In this document: one piece after another, positions 6,646-13,647 of the stretch | Position numbering within the stretch: the first letter of the stretch is position 1 | Layout of the letters: each line of letters starts with the position of its first letter | The notes under the pieces: generated by a model | What the model was told of the DNA's origin: nothing | Databases searched by the model: none | What the model saw: only the letters and a program-made list of their open reading frames with translations | Origin: an uncultured Caryophanales bacterium | Lineage (GTDB): Bacteria > Bacillota_I > Bacilli_A > RFN20 > CAG-826 | DNA length: 20,378 bases | NCBI GenBank assembly: GCA_947303105.1 | Contig: CAMYXQ010000006.1 | Span: forward strand, 1 to 20,378 | Direction of reading: 5' to 3' | Translations under genes and position numbers: made by a program

Positions 6646-7809
6646 TCAGAGGCCAAGGAACGAACGGATTGCCTCGACTTTATCGAGTTTTTCCCACGGC
6701 AGATTCAAATCGGGACGACCGAAACAACCGTAGTTGCAAGTGTCGGCATAACGGAAGCACGGATGCTTCAGATCGAAGGCGGCGATGATCGCACCGGGGC
6801 GGGCATCAAAGATAGCCCGGACCGCCTCAAGGATGCGCTCGCGAGATACTTTCTCGGTGCCGAAACCATCGACGGCGATCGAGATTGGTTCGGCGATGCC
6901 GATACCGTAGGAAAGTTGGACTTCAATCCGCTTGGCGACACCGGCGGCAACGAGGTTCTTGGCGATATAACGGGCATAGTAAGAAGCGCTGCGGTCGACC
7001 TTGGAAGGATCTTTGCCGGAGAAGGCGCCGCCGCCATGGCGGGAAGCGCCGCCATAGGTGTCGACAATGAGTTTGCGGCCTGTAAGGCCGGTATCACCGG
7101 CAGGACCACCGATCACGAAACGTCCCGTCGGGTTGACGATCGGGCGGAAATCGGTATTGAGACCGAAGCTTTTCGCCACCGGTTTCATGACAGTTTCAAT
7201 CACATTCGCGCGGAATTGTTCGAAATCAATGTCATCGTCGTGCTGGACCGACATGAGAATCGTGTCGATGCGCGGAGTCGCTTCGGTGTAGTCGATGGTG
7301 ACCTGGCTCTTCATATCCGGACGGGAGCTCTTCAGTTTGCCTTCCTTGCGGAGGTTGGTCGCCGTACGGACCAATTTATGGGCGATGGAAATCGGCAAAG
7401 GCATGTAGCCTTCCGATTCATCGGTGGCATAACCGAACATGATGCCCTGGTCGCCGGCGCCCTGAGCGAGAGGATCGCCATGGTCGACGCCCATCGCGAT
7501 ATCAGGCGATTGGGTATGGACTTTGACCAAGATTTCGCAGTCGTCGGCGCCGATGCCTAACGCGGGATCGGTGTAACCGATTCTCCGCAAAGTGGCGCGG
7601 GCCACCGCTTCATAATCGACTTTGGCGGTCGAAGTAATTTCCCCGCCGATCATGATGAAACCTTCGGTGGCGAAAACCTCGCAGGCGACGCGGCTTTCGG
7701 GGTCGGCCGCTAAGCAAGCATCCAAAATCGAATCGGCGATCTGATCGCAGACTTTGTCCGGATGTCCTTCGGACACCGATTCGCTGGTGAACAAGATTCT
7801 TTCTGGCAT
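6646..7809 (-). CDS. metK: S-adenosylmethionine synthetase
   Basis: A 387-residue cytosolic enzyme that makes S-adenosylmethionine from methionine and ATP. It carries the N-terminal SESVSEGHPDK motif (residues 9-19, with catalytic His16, Asp18 and Lys19), the GAGDQGIMFGYA hexapeptide block (117-128) and the phosphate-binding GGGAFSGKDPSKVDRSA loop (259-275). Length is normal and no key residue is missing. The start at 7809 is preceded at 8 nt by AAAGGAGG (7825-7818); an in-frame upstream ATG at 7833 lies before this site and is rejected. Upstream is a SAM riboswitch with its own promoter, so the gene is expected to be feedback-regulated by its product. No terminator follows, so some transcripts may continue into hpf. 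Confidence 0.98.
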   Translation of the reverse strand: MPERILFTSESVSEGHPDKVCDQIADSILDACLAADPESRVACEVFATEGFIMIGGEITSTAKVDYEAVARATLRRIGYTDPALGIGADDCEILVKVHTQSPDIAMGVDHGDPLAQGAGDQGIMFGYATDESEGYMPLPISIAHKLVRTATNLRKEGKLKSSRPDMKSQVTIDYTEATPRIDTILMSVQHDDDIDFEQFRANVIETVMKPVAKSFGLNTDFRPIVNPTGRFVIGGPAGDTGLTGRKLIVDTYGGASRHGGGAFSGKDPSKVDRSASYYARYIAKNLVAAGVAKRIEVQLSYGIGIAEPISIAVDGFGTEKVSRERILEAVRAIFDARPGAIIAAFDLKHPCFRYADTCNYGCFGRPDLNLPWEKLDKVEAIRSFLGL

Positions 7810-7837
7810 AAGGGTTTCCTCCTTTAGATACAAAATG

Positions 7838-7858
7838 GCCTCCCACTCAGCGGGAGGC
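7838..7858 (-). promoter_or_regulatory. Expression-platform hairpin of the metK riboswitch
   Basis: GCCTCCC and GGGAGGC form a 7-bp stem around GCTGAGT, followed by CATTTTGT, a weak U-tract. The left arm could also pair with the GGAGG ribosome site at 7825-7818. A further stem (TGATGG/CCATTA) would compete with the 3' strand of P1. The switch could act on transcription or on translation; I cannot decide which. Confidence 0.6.
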
Positions 7859-7879
7859 TCTCCTAATGGAGTTTTCCCA

Positions 7880-7987
7880 TCAAACGTCGTTCCGGAAGTG
7901 GGTTCCGGCTAAGAGCAAGCACTTACTCACTTCTGAGAGTTGCTAGCGTCCTTTTTCAGCTCTTTTTGAACGCTTCTTGACGTTTGA
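7880..7987 (-). promoter_or_regulatory. SAM riboswitch aptamer, SAM-I clan (possible SAM-I/IV variant)
   Basis: All arms of a SAM-I-type four-way junction can be drawn on the minus strand. P1: TCAAACGTC (7987-7979) with GACGTTTGA (7888-7880), 9 bp. P2: AGCGTTC (7974-7968) with GGACGCT (7951-7945). P3: the conserved AGCAACT (7944-7938) opposite AGTGC (7923-7919), then CTCA/TGAG closed by GAAG. P4: CCGGAA/TTCCGG (7908-7903, 7897-7892). A pseudoknot joins the P2 loop AAGAGC (7964-7959) to GCTCTT (7916-7911). The GCAAC/GTGC core corresponds to the SAM pocket of the SAM-I family, and ACC/GGU of the consensus is replaced by the compensating ACT/AGT. P2 lacks the kink-turn. Position before metK fits. 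Confidence 0.85.
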
Positions 7988-8005
7988 CCATTTCGTCGTG
8001 CGACT

Positions 8006-8034
8006 ATTCTAGGTTATTCGTCACTCCGATTCAA
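8006..8034 (-). promoter_or_regulatory. Promoter of the metK riboswitch transcript
   Basis: TTGAAT (8034-8029), a 17-nt spacer and TAGAAT (8011-8006) on the minus strand. The -35 overlaps the last codons of the folT-like gene. Initiation near 7999 leaves about 12 nt before P1. Confidence 0.7.
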
Positions 8035-8644
8035 GGGGATCCTTTGGATCGGCTTCCTCTTGAATGGGTTCGGCCGCCTTCTTTTTGTCGGGGCGGGGAA
8101 GGCCGGCGGGGATATATCCGCCTTTCTTCAATACCCTCGTTACCGGCAGCAATATCGTGGCGCAGATGGCGCTGGATAACATTCCGACCGCGAAGCGGAT
8201 GATCGTTTCGACAAGCACATAAGTGATCGGATAGCCGATGATGATGGCGTCCAAGTACATGACGAGGGTGTTGCTCGCGGTCACGAATAACGCGGCCACA
8301 ATCGCCCCGACATAGTACCAAACGATATGGTTATAAAGGACATCGCCTTTCTTCTTGAAAGGCAAATGGAATAACCAAAGGACGACGACGCGAAGCATCG
8401 GGGGGATGACCCAAAGGAACGTCGTCGGGGTGAACCCGTAGTTGATCATCTGTCCGATGAACTCGCCGATGAAGGCCACCGCTAAGCCATCGGGCAAGCC
8501 GAGACAAAGGGTGACGAACATGATCGGCAGGGCGCCAAAAGAGATGCGGATGTCGCCGATGCGGATCGTGATGAAAATGAGGGCGATGTAGATCGCGGCC
8601 ATCATCCCATCCAAACAAATGCGGCGAACCATAGATTTTTGCAT
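8021..8644 (-). CDS. folT: ECF transporter S component, FolT-like (folate)
   Basis: A 207-residue integral membrane protein, probably the substrate-binding S component of an energy-coupling-factor importer. About six hydrophobic helices are visible: residues about 12-28, 36-55, 57-75, 83-100, 115-137 and 150-175. The block RISFGALPIMFVTLCLGLPDG followed by FTPTTFLWVIPPMLRVVV resembles the folate (FolT) group of S components. A 35-residue charged tail rich in Lys, Glu and Pro follows the last helix. The start at 8644 is preferred over a longer frame from 8830 because the longer N-terminus is encoded across the terminator of the previous gene, and a TATACT box lies exactly 6 nt before this ATG with no ribosome site. 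The substrate call is moderate; S-component identity is strong. T and A subunits are not in the window. Confidence 0.8.
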   Translation of the reverse strand: MQKSMVRRICLDGMMAAIYIALIFITIRIGDIRISFGALPIMFVTLCLGLPDGLAVAFIGEFIGQMINYGFTPTTFLWVIPPMLRVVVLWLFHLPFKKKGDVLYNHIVWYYVGAIVAALFVTASNTLVMYLDAIIIGYPITYVLVETIIRFAVGMLSSAICATILLPVTRVLKKGGYIPAGLPRPDKKKAAEPIQEEADPKDPLESE

Positions 8645-8650
8645 CGATTT

Positions 8651-8656
8651 AGTATA
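8651..8656 (-). promoter_or_regulatory. -10 box giving a leaderless folT-like transcript
   Basis: TATACT on the minus strand is followed by AAATCG and then the ATG at 8644. The 6-nt spacing places initiation at the start codon. No clear -35 is seen. Confidence 0.6.
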
Positions 8657-8711
8657 ACTACACCGCCGGTTCTTTTCCTTAATAACTTGAAGCATCCTTT
8701 GGATAATTGAC

Positions 8712-8739
8712 GAAAAGAAAACGCCGGTTTCCCGACGTT
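8712..8739 (-). terminator. Intrinsic terminator after the pduL-TSCPD operon
   Basis: On the minus strand AACGTCGG and CCGGCGTT pair around GAAA with one G-T pair, followed by TTCTTTTCG. The opposite side is also T-rich. It begins 9 nt after the TSCPD stop. Confidence 0.85.
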
Positions 8740-8748
8740 CTTTTTGTT

Positions 8749-9015
8749 TTATTCCCCAGCCTTGATGGCTTTGAGAGCCTTCGCTAATTGATCGGGGCAG
8801 GAGGTATCGCGGGTCCGGCTTCCGGGGCAACGGATGCCTTCGAGCAAGGAGATGAGCTCATCCAAGGTGTGTCCTTCAGACAAGCGGCCGACGCCCTGGG
8901 TGTTGCCCGAGCAGCCGCCGACGAAGGTCACCTTTTTCACGATATCGCCGTCATAAACGACTTCGATTTGGCGGGAGCAAACGTTCTGCGGGGTGTAGCG
9001 GAATGTCTTTTCCAT
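8749..9015 (-). CDS. TSCPD domain protein (TIGR03905-like)
   Basis: An 88-residue protein consisting of a single TSCPD domain, named for the motif that appears here as TSCPD at 71-75. Cysteines at 13, 35, 63 and 73 are spread so that they could form a metal site; the central VGGCSGNTQGVGRL block is typical of the family. The same domain is found attached to class II ribonucleotide reductases, but the function of the free-standing version is unknown. The start lies 2 nt after the pduL stop with only a poor ribosome site, so it is probably translated by coupling to pduL. The terminator follows directly. A link to PduL function is suggested only by the gene pair. Confidence 0.9.
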   Translation of the reverse strand: MEKTFRYTPQNVCSRQIEVVYDGDIVKKVTFVGGCSGNTQGVGRLSEGHTLDELISLLEGIRCPGSRTRDTSCPDQLAKALKAIKAGE

Positions 9016-9017
9016 AA

Positions 9018-9635
9018 TTAGCGGACGATGGTGCCGTAGACGTCACCGCTGCAAGCGGCGGCATTGCTTTCGTCGGTGTCGATGTGCATGGCAAGAGCAT
9101 AGCTCTTCGAAACGCGGACCACGGTGTCGCCGAAGCTGGTGTCGCGGCCGAAGCCGGAGACGAGAACTTTGACGATTTCGCCGTTTTTGACGCCGAAGCG
9201 TTCGGCATCTTCCGGAGTCATATGGATATGACGTTTGGCGGCGATGCAGCCTTCCTGGAGGTCGATGCGGCGGCCGTTTTCCGGATTGACGAGGGCGATC
9301 GGGGCCGAGCCGGCCAGATCACCGCTTTCGCGGATCGGGGCTTTGACGCCGAGGCTTCTGGCATCGGTCAAGCTGATTTCGATCTGATCGGCGGAACGGA
9401 ACGGGCCAAGGATCGAGACGCCTTTGATGACTTTTTCTTTGCCGGTTTTCGGATTGACCGGACCGACGATGTCGAGGCGGATGTCAGAGACAAACTGTCC
9501 CGGCTGGGAAAGATTTTTGCGGGCATGGAGCTCGGCGTGGGCGCCCTGCGGGACGTCCATGAGGTAATCGAGCGAATCCTGCGTGATATGAATGTGGCGA
9601 GCGCTGGTCTCCACAATGAATTTGAGTTCTTCCAT
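9018..9635 (-). CDS. pduL: Phosphate propanoyltransferase / phosphotransacylase PduL
   Basis: A 205-residue enzyme that exchanges CoA and phosphate on short acyl groups (acyl-CoA to acyl-phosphate), the step before ATP formation by acetate or propionate kinase. Both metal-binding motifs of the two barrel domains are present: SARHIHIT (11-18) and AKRHIHMTPEDA (133-144). The third signature HIDTDESNA (184-192) is also intact. There is no N-terminal microcompartment-targeting extension and no shell-protein gene nearby, so this is likely a cytosolic housekeeping Pta substitute rather than part of a bacterial microcompartment. AGGAG lies 8 nt before the ATG, behind a good promoter at 9661-9689. 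It forms an operon with the TSCPD gene. Confidence 0.95.
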   Translation of the reverse strand: MEELKFIVETSARHIHITQDSLDYLMDVPQGAHAELHARKNLSQPGQFVSDIRLDIVGPVNPKTGKEKVIKGVSILGPFRSADQIEISLTDARSLGVKAPIRESGDLAGSAPIALVNPENGRRIDLQEGCIAAKRHIHMTPEDAERFGVKNGEIVKVLVSGFGRDTSFGDTVVRVSKSYALAMHIDTDESNAAACSGDVYGTIVR

Positions 9636-9660
9636 TTATGGTTCTCCTAATGACCCGTCA

Positions 9661-9689
9661 ATTATAGTCCCGAAGGAAAGACTGGACAA
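9661..9689 (-). promoter_or_regulatory. Promoter of the pduL operon
   Basis: TTGTCC (9689-9684), 17 nt, TATAAT (9666-9661) on the minus strand. It is divergent from the mgtE promoter 40 nt away. Confidence 0.8.
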
Positions 9690-9706
9690 CGAAACGTTGT
9701 TTTTTC

Positions 9707-9735
9707 TTCCCATTCGCGCCCGAAAAAAATAAACT
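9707..9735 (+). promoter_or_regulatory. Promoter giving a leaderless mgtE transcript
   Basis: TTCCCA (9707-9712), a 17-nt spacer and TAAACT (9730-9735), then 6 nt to the GTG start at 9742. The 6-nt gap leaves no room for a 5' untranslated region. Confidence 0.6.
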
Positions 9736-9741
9736 TTCCGT

Positions 9742-11265
9742 GTGGAAGAAAAGAAGCCAGAAGAAATCTTAGAAGAAAGCGAGACGATTGACGTCGAAGA
9801 AAGCGATGAGGAACTGGTCGAGAAAGTCACGACCGAGGAACTCAGAGAGGCGATCGTCAAACGCGACAGAGACGCGCTGCGCCGTATTTTCGAAACGGTC
9901 CATGACGTCGATATCGCCGAGGCTTGCGAAAATCTGGACATCAAAGAATTAATCACTTTGTTCCGCGGCCTCAACAGCGCGATGACCGCTCCGCTTTTCG
10001 ATAATTTGTCTCAAGACAAAAAGGAAGAGCTCATCAACGCGATGACCGATAAGGAACTCGTCAATCTCATCAACGAGCAATACGCCGACGACCTTGCCGA
10101 TACGGTCGGCGACATGCCCGCCAATTTGGCCAATCGTGTTCTTCGCGTCGCCAGCAAAGACATCCGCAAAGACTTGAACATCTTGCTCAAATACAAAGAG
10201 GACACCGCCGGGGCCATCATGACCACCGAGTTCCTCGAATTCCGCGAGAATGAAACCGTCAAGAAGACGATCGAGAAGATCCGTTCCGTCGGCCGCGATG
10301 CCGAAACCATTTATACCATCTTCGTCCGCGACAGCCAGCGCGAGTTCGTCGGCACCGTCGACTTGGACGACCTCATCTTCGCCGAAGAAGACCAGAAACT
10401 GAACGATATCATGAATCGCGACGCGCCGAGCTGCTACGCCTCGACCGATAAAGAAGAAGTTGCCAACATGTTCCGCCGTTACGACCTCAACGCCTTGGCC
10501 GTCCTCAATGACGATAACTGCCTGATCGGTATCGTCACCGTCGACGACGCGGTCGATGTCTTGACCGAAGAGGCCACCGAGGACTTGGAAGCGATGAACG
10601 CCGTCGCGCCTTTGGAAGATGGCTATCTCGAGACTTCCTCTTGGAAGATGGCCCGCAAGTGCGTTCCGTGGATTATCATCCTTTTGATTCTCGGAACTTT
10701 CTCTTCCATGGTCCTTTCCATCTTCCAGGATCAGCTTGCCGTTTTGCCGATTTTGGCCGCCTTTGTGCCGGTTCTCATGGATACGGGCGGCAACGCCGGC
10801 GGTCAGACGATCGCCGTCATGATCCGTGGCTTGGCCCTCAAAGAGTTCGGCCCGAAACAATTCTGGAAGATCGTCGGCAAAGAGATTCGTTCAGCTTTGC
10901 TGATTTCCGCCTTCATCTCGTTATTCGCGTTCGCGTGGTTCACCATCGAGCAATATACGGGCATCGTCCATAACACCGAAGCCGACAAGGCCATCGGGGA
11001 AACCTTCGCCACCGTCTGGACGGGCGGGGTGTGGAATTGGGCCTTCGCCATGCCGGTCCTCAAAGTGTCCGCGATCGTCGCCGGAACTTTGTTCATCACC
11101 ACCGTCGTTTCCAAGATGGTCGCCGTCTGCTTGCCGTTCCTCGCCGTCGTCATCAAGAAAGACCCGGCCATCGTCTCGCAGCCGATCCTCACCACCGTCA
11201 TCGACGTCACCAGCTTGCTCATCTTCTTCGGGGTCGCCGAACTGCTGATCTTGCGATTCTTGTAA
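9742..11265 (+). CDS. mgtE: Magnesium transporter MgtE
   Basis: A 507-residue dimeric Mg2+ channel of the cytoplasmic membrane. An acidic N-terminal extension (about 1-28) precedes the MgtE N domain of repeated helices (about 30-150), two CBS domains (about 158-215 and 225-280) that sense cytosolic Mg2+, the plug helix (about 281-300), and five membrane helices from about 305 to 507. The pore signature MDTGGNAGGQT (346-356) is intact. Many family members begin near the N domain, so the Glu-rich extension is an addition. The start is GTG: it is the only in-frame start before the conserved domain that fits a promoter, and no Shine-Dalgarno is present. There is no room for an M-box leader, so control is probably by the CBS domains only. 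A terminator follows. Confidence 0.96.
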   Translation: MEEKKPEEILEESETIDVEESDEELVEKVTTEELREAIVKRDRDALRRIFETVHDVDIAEACENLDIKELITLFRGLNSAMTAPLFDNLSQDKKEELINAMTDKELVNLINEQYADDLADTVGDMPANLANRVLRVASKDIRKDLNILLKYKEDTAGAIMTTEFLEFRENETVKKTIEKIRSVGRDAETIYTIFVRDSQREFVGTVDLDDLIFAEEDQKLNDIMNRDAPSCYASTDKEEVANMFRRYDLNALAVLNDDNCLIGIVTVDDAVDVLTEEATEDLEAMNAVAPLEDGYLETSSWKMARKCVPWIIILLILGTFSSMVLSIFQDQLAVLPILAAFVPVLMDTGGNAGGQTIAVMIRGLALKEFGPKQFWKIVGKEIRSALLISAFISLFAFAWFTIEQYTGIVHNTEADKAIGETFATVWTGGVWNWAFAMPVLKVSAIVAGTLFITTVVSKMVAVCLPFLAVVIKKDPAIVSQPILTTVIDVTSLLIFFGVAELLILRFL

Positions 11266-11275
11266 GAAACACCCG

Positions 11276-11297
11276 ACCGCCGCTCGGCGGTTTTTTA
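11276..11297 (+). terminator. Intrinsic terminator after mgtE
   Basis: ACCGCC and GGCGGT pair around GCTC, followed by TTTTTATTTTT. It begins 10 nt after the mgtE stop. Confidence 0.93.
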
Positions 11298-11305
11298 TTT
11301 TTCGT

Positions 11306-11334
11306 TTGCGCTCACTACGTGTCATGCCTATAAT
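11306..11334 (+). promoter_or_regulatory. Promoter of tRNA-Leu(GAG)
   Basis: TTGCGC (11306-11311), 17 nt, TATAAT (11329-11334). Initiation near 11341 leaves only about 4 nt before the mature tRNA. Confidence 0.75.
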
Positions 11335-11344
11335 AGGGAACGCT

Positions 11345-11429
<85 letters not shown>

Positions 11430-11440
11430 AGCGAAAAATG

Positions 11441-11467
11441 AAGGCGATTCGTAGGAACCGCCTTTTT
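11441..11467 (+). terminator. Intrinsic terminator after tRNA-Leu(GAG)
   Basis: AAGGCG and CGCCTT pair, with an inner TTC/GAA pair around GTAG, followed by a T-run. The extended -10 of the ABC-F gene lies about 20 nt downstream. Confidence 0.85.
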
Positions 11468-11484
11468 TCTTTCTCTACCATTTA

Positions 11485-11493
11485 TGGTATCCT
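11485..11493 (+). promoter_or_regulatory. Extended -10 promoter of the ABC-F gene
   Basis: TGGTATCCT (TGn plus TATCCT) ends 8 nt before the ATG at 11502. No Shine-Dalgarno lies between, so the transcript would have at most a couple of untranslated bases. Confidence 0.45.
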
Positions 11494-11501
11494 ACTGGGG
11501 T

Positions 11502-13034
11502 ATGGCGCTCCTCGAAGTCAAAAATCTCCGTTATAACTACAGCGACAAGGAACTGTACCGCGACGTGTCTTTCAAGATCAATCCGGGCGAGCATTGCGTC
11601 CTCGTCGGGCGCAATGGCAGCGGCAAGACGACCTTGCTCAATCTTTTGATTGGCGAATTGCATCCCGATGCCGGAGAAATCGACTGGGAGCCCAATGTCA
11701 CCTATAGCTTCTTGGATCAGCATCTCAAGGTCCGCCAGGACGTTCCTGTTTTGGAATATCTCTACGGCGTTTATCAGGATCTGTATCGAAAAGAGAAGGA
11801 AATGGAGTCCCTCTACGAGAAAGCCGCGTCCGATATGGATAACTACGAACGTTACCTGGCCGCGGCCGAACGCCTCCAAGATGAACTGAAAGAAAAAGGT
11901 TTCTACGCCCTGCAAGAGAAAGTCGGAAGACTGACCGACGGTCTCGGAATGACCGCCGAATTGCTCGCCAAACCTTTAAGCAAATTGTCCTCCGGCCAAC
12001 GCGAAAAAGCCTATTTGGCAAAGATGCTTCTCGAAGAGAAAAGTGTTCTTCTCATGGACGAGCCCACCAACTTTTTGGATGCCCATCAGGTCGATTGGCT
12101 TGCCAATTATCTGACCACCTATCCGAAAGCTTTCCTTGTGGTCAGCCACGACCAGGCCTTCTGCGAGCGGATCGCTACCGTCGTCTTCATTTTGGCCAAT
12201 CAGATGATCACCCGCTATCCGGGATCCTATGCCCATTTCAAAGAGCAGTATGCGGTCGATATGGAGCAATATGAAAAGAACTACAATGCCCAGCAGCGTT
12301 ATATCAAGAAGGAAGAGACCTTCATCGCCAAGCATATTGTCCGCGCCACCTCCGCCAAAGCGGCCAAATCGCGCCGGGCGAGACTGGCTCACTTGGAACG
12401 TTTGGAACCGCCGGCCCGCGACACCGGGAACGTCCATTTCTCTTTCCCATTCACCCACGATGTCGGCGAATTGCCACTGAAAGTGGAAGAACTCGAAATC
12501 GGTTATGAGGAGCCTTTGCTCGAACCGATCAGTTTTGTACTAAAACGCGGCGAGAAAATCGCCATCCTCGGCCAAAACGGGGTCGGCAAAACGACCTTTG
12601 TCAAAACCATTCTCCGTTTGATTCCCTCTCTTGGCGGATCATTCGAATTCCTGCCCGGCACCGAAGTCAATTACTTCAGCCAGGACGAATCTTTGAATCC
12701 GAACGCCACCCCGTTCGATCTGATGCGGCTTGCCTATCCGGGTTTGAATAACACCGAAGTCCGCACCGTTTTAGGCAACGTCGGCATCCGCCAAGAACTC
12801 GCGTTGCGGAAAATCTCCGAACTCTCCGGCGGCGAAGTCACCAAGACCCGTTTCGCTTTAATGGGACGGAAGAAAAGCAACTTCCTCGTCTTAGACGAGC
12901 CGACCAACCATCTCGATCAAAAAGCCAAGGACGCTTTATTCAAAGCGATCCATGAATTCCCGGGCGCCGTCATTCTCATCAGCCACGAAAAAGACTTCTA
13001 CGACGGCCTCGTGGATTACGAATTATATTTCTAG
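11502..13034 (+). CDS. ABC-F family ATPase
   Basis: A 510-residue cytosolic protein with two ABC ATPase domains and no membrane segment, the ABC-F pattern; such proteins act on the ribosome E site as translation factors or, in some branches, antibiotic-resistance factors. Domain 1 has Walker A GRNGSGKT (36-43), signature LSSGQ (162-166) and Walker B LLMDEPTNFLD (183-193). Domain 2 has GQNGVGKTT (356-364), LSGGE (440-444) and LVLDEPTNHLD (461-471). The linker between them (about 240-310) is basic and helical (AAKSRRARLAHLERLE), as needed for rRNA contact. I choose 11502 (MALLEVKNL) rather than the in-frame ATG at 11484, which adds six residues absent from the usual start. The stop shares bases with the convergent LemA-like gene. 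The ABC-F subfamily is not resolved. Confidence 0.93.
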   Translation: MALLEVKNLRYNYSDKELYRDVSFKINPGEHCVLVGRNGSGKTTLLNLLIGELHPDAGEIDWEPNVTYSFLDQHLKVRQDVPVLEYLYGVYQDLYRKEKEMESLYEKAASDMDNYERYLAAAERLQDELKEKGFYALQEKVGRLTDGLGMTAELLAKPLSKLSSGQREKAYLAKMLLEEKSVLLMDEPTNFLDAHQVDWLANYLTTYPKAFLVVSHDQAFCERIATVVFILANQMITRYPGSYAHFKEQYAVDMEQYEKNYNAQQRYIKKEETFIAKHIVRATSAKAAKSRRARLAHLERLEPPARDTGNVHFSFPFTHDVGELPLKVEELEIGYEEPLLEPISFVLKRGEKIAILGQNGVGKTTFVKTILRLIPSLGGSFEFLPGTEVNYFSQDESLNPNATPFDLMRLAYPGLNNTEVRTVLGNVGIRQELALRKISELSGGEVTKTRFALMGRKKSNFLVLDEPTNHLDQKAKDALFKAIHEFPGAVILISHEKDFYDGLVDYELYF

Positions 13035-13555
13035 ACCAAACGTTTCCGTTCGCGGAATCCGAGGGAGAACGGCCACCGCCAAATCGGATGGCGGCGCCAA
13101 TATTCATAACCGATCAACTCACGATTATATAAAGCAGCGATGCGGCGATAATTCGCCACAAGGTCCTCTAATCTGGCAAAAATGGCTTCGTTTTCATTGC
13201 GTTGCGCCGACGACAAACCTTTTCCTTCGAAGGACTCGATGCGACGCAATAAGGACATGATGCTTTCCTGAAGCGATTTGACTTTCGCCTCATCGCGGAG
13301 GATTCCGGCGATCGGGGCGAGACTCGAAATGGCCAAAGCATCGCTTTCCTCTCCGAGGAATCCGGCTTCCCGGTAAGTGACGACGAGAACATCAAGGGCG
13401 GACCGTTCCTCGCTCAAAATGGCCGATAACGCAATCAGTCGCATCTTGAGGGCGCGACGGAAATGGAAGATGCGGAACACGGAAAAAAGGCAGATCAGGA
13501 GATAGGTCCCGAAGATGGAAGCGAAGACGATAACCACGATGAGCCAAGGTTCCAT
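13031..13555 (-). CDS. LemA-like membrane-anchored helical protein
   Basis: A 174-residue protein with one N-terminal membrane helix (about 4-26) and a cytosolic or exposed helical body. The C-terminal third, ARLEDLVANYRRIAALYNRE followed by YEYWRRHPIWRWPFSLGF, resembles the LemA-family ending in which a YN-x-x-V-x-x-YN segment is followed by a Pro- and aromatic-rich patch and a GF. The match is partial: the second YN is YE here, so this could be a divergent LemA or an unrelated helical protein. No ribosome site precedes the ATG; an extended -10 (TGGTAAAAT) ends 9 nt upstream. Its stop codon overlaps that of the convergent ABC-F gene, with no terminator between them. Confidence 0.7.
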   Translation of the reverse strand: MEPWLIVVIVFASIFGTYLLICLFSVFRIFHFRRALKMRLIALSAILSEERSALDVLVVTYREAGFLGEESDALAISSLAPIAGILRDEAKVKSLQESIMSLLRRIESFEGKGLSSAQRNENEAIFARLEDLVANYRRIAALYNRELIGYEYWRRHPIWRWPFSLGFRERKRLV

Positions 13556-13564
13556 AACTGATAT

Positions 13565-13573
13565 ATTTTACCA
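13565..13573 (-). promoter_or_regulatory. Extended -10 promoter of the LemA-like gene
   Basis: TGGTAAAAT on the minus strand, ending 9 nt before the ATG at 13555. The mRNA would be leaderless or have about 2 nt of leader; the only GGAG is too far upstream (outside the transcript) to serve as ribosome site. Confidence 0.45.
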
Positions 13574-13635
13574 CTCCTCGAGTATGGGTCCAAAGCGTAG
13601 GCGATAAAATTAATGCGAATATCTTCGGTATTCGC

Positions 13636-13641
13636 TATAAT
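13636..13641 (+). promoter_or_regulatory. -10 box giving a leaderless HAD phosphatase transcript
   Basis: TATAAT is followed by TTCGGT and the ATG at 13648, a 6-nt gap. I see no good -35 hexamer at 16-18 nt. Confidence 0.65.
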
Positions 13642-13647
13642 TTCGGT

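Noticed and set aside
7880..7987. T-box leader for metK
   Set aside because: No GGGTGGNACCGCG-like antiterminator bulge is present; the arms instead match the SAM-I junction and pseudoknot.
8645..8830. Longer N-terminus for the FolT-like protein
   Set aside because: The extra 62 residues are polar, are encoded across the terminator at 8712-8739, and lie upstream of the predicted transcription start.
9018..9635. PduL as part of a bacterial microcompartment
   Set aside because: No shell proteins, diol dehydratase or aldehyde dehydrogenase are nearby, and no N-terminal targeting peptide is present.
9949..10860. A 303-codon minus-strand open frame inside mgtE
   Set aside because: It is a mirror of mgtE codon usage: Asp, Gly and Val rich, without domain or start signals. 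Similar shadows at 6628-7560, 5996-6619 and 15571-16350 are rejected for the same reason.
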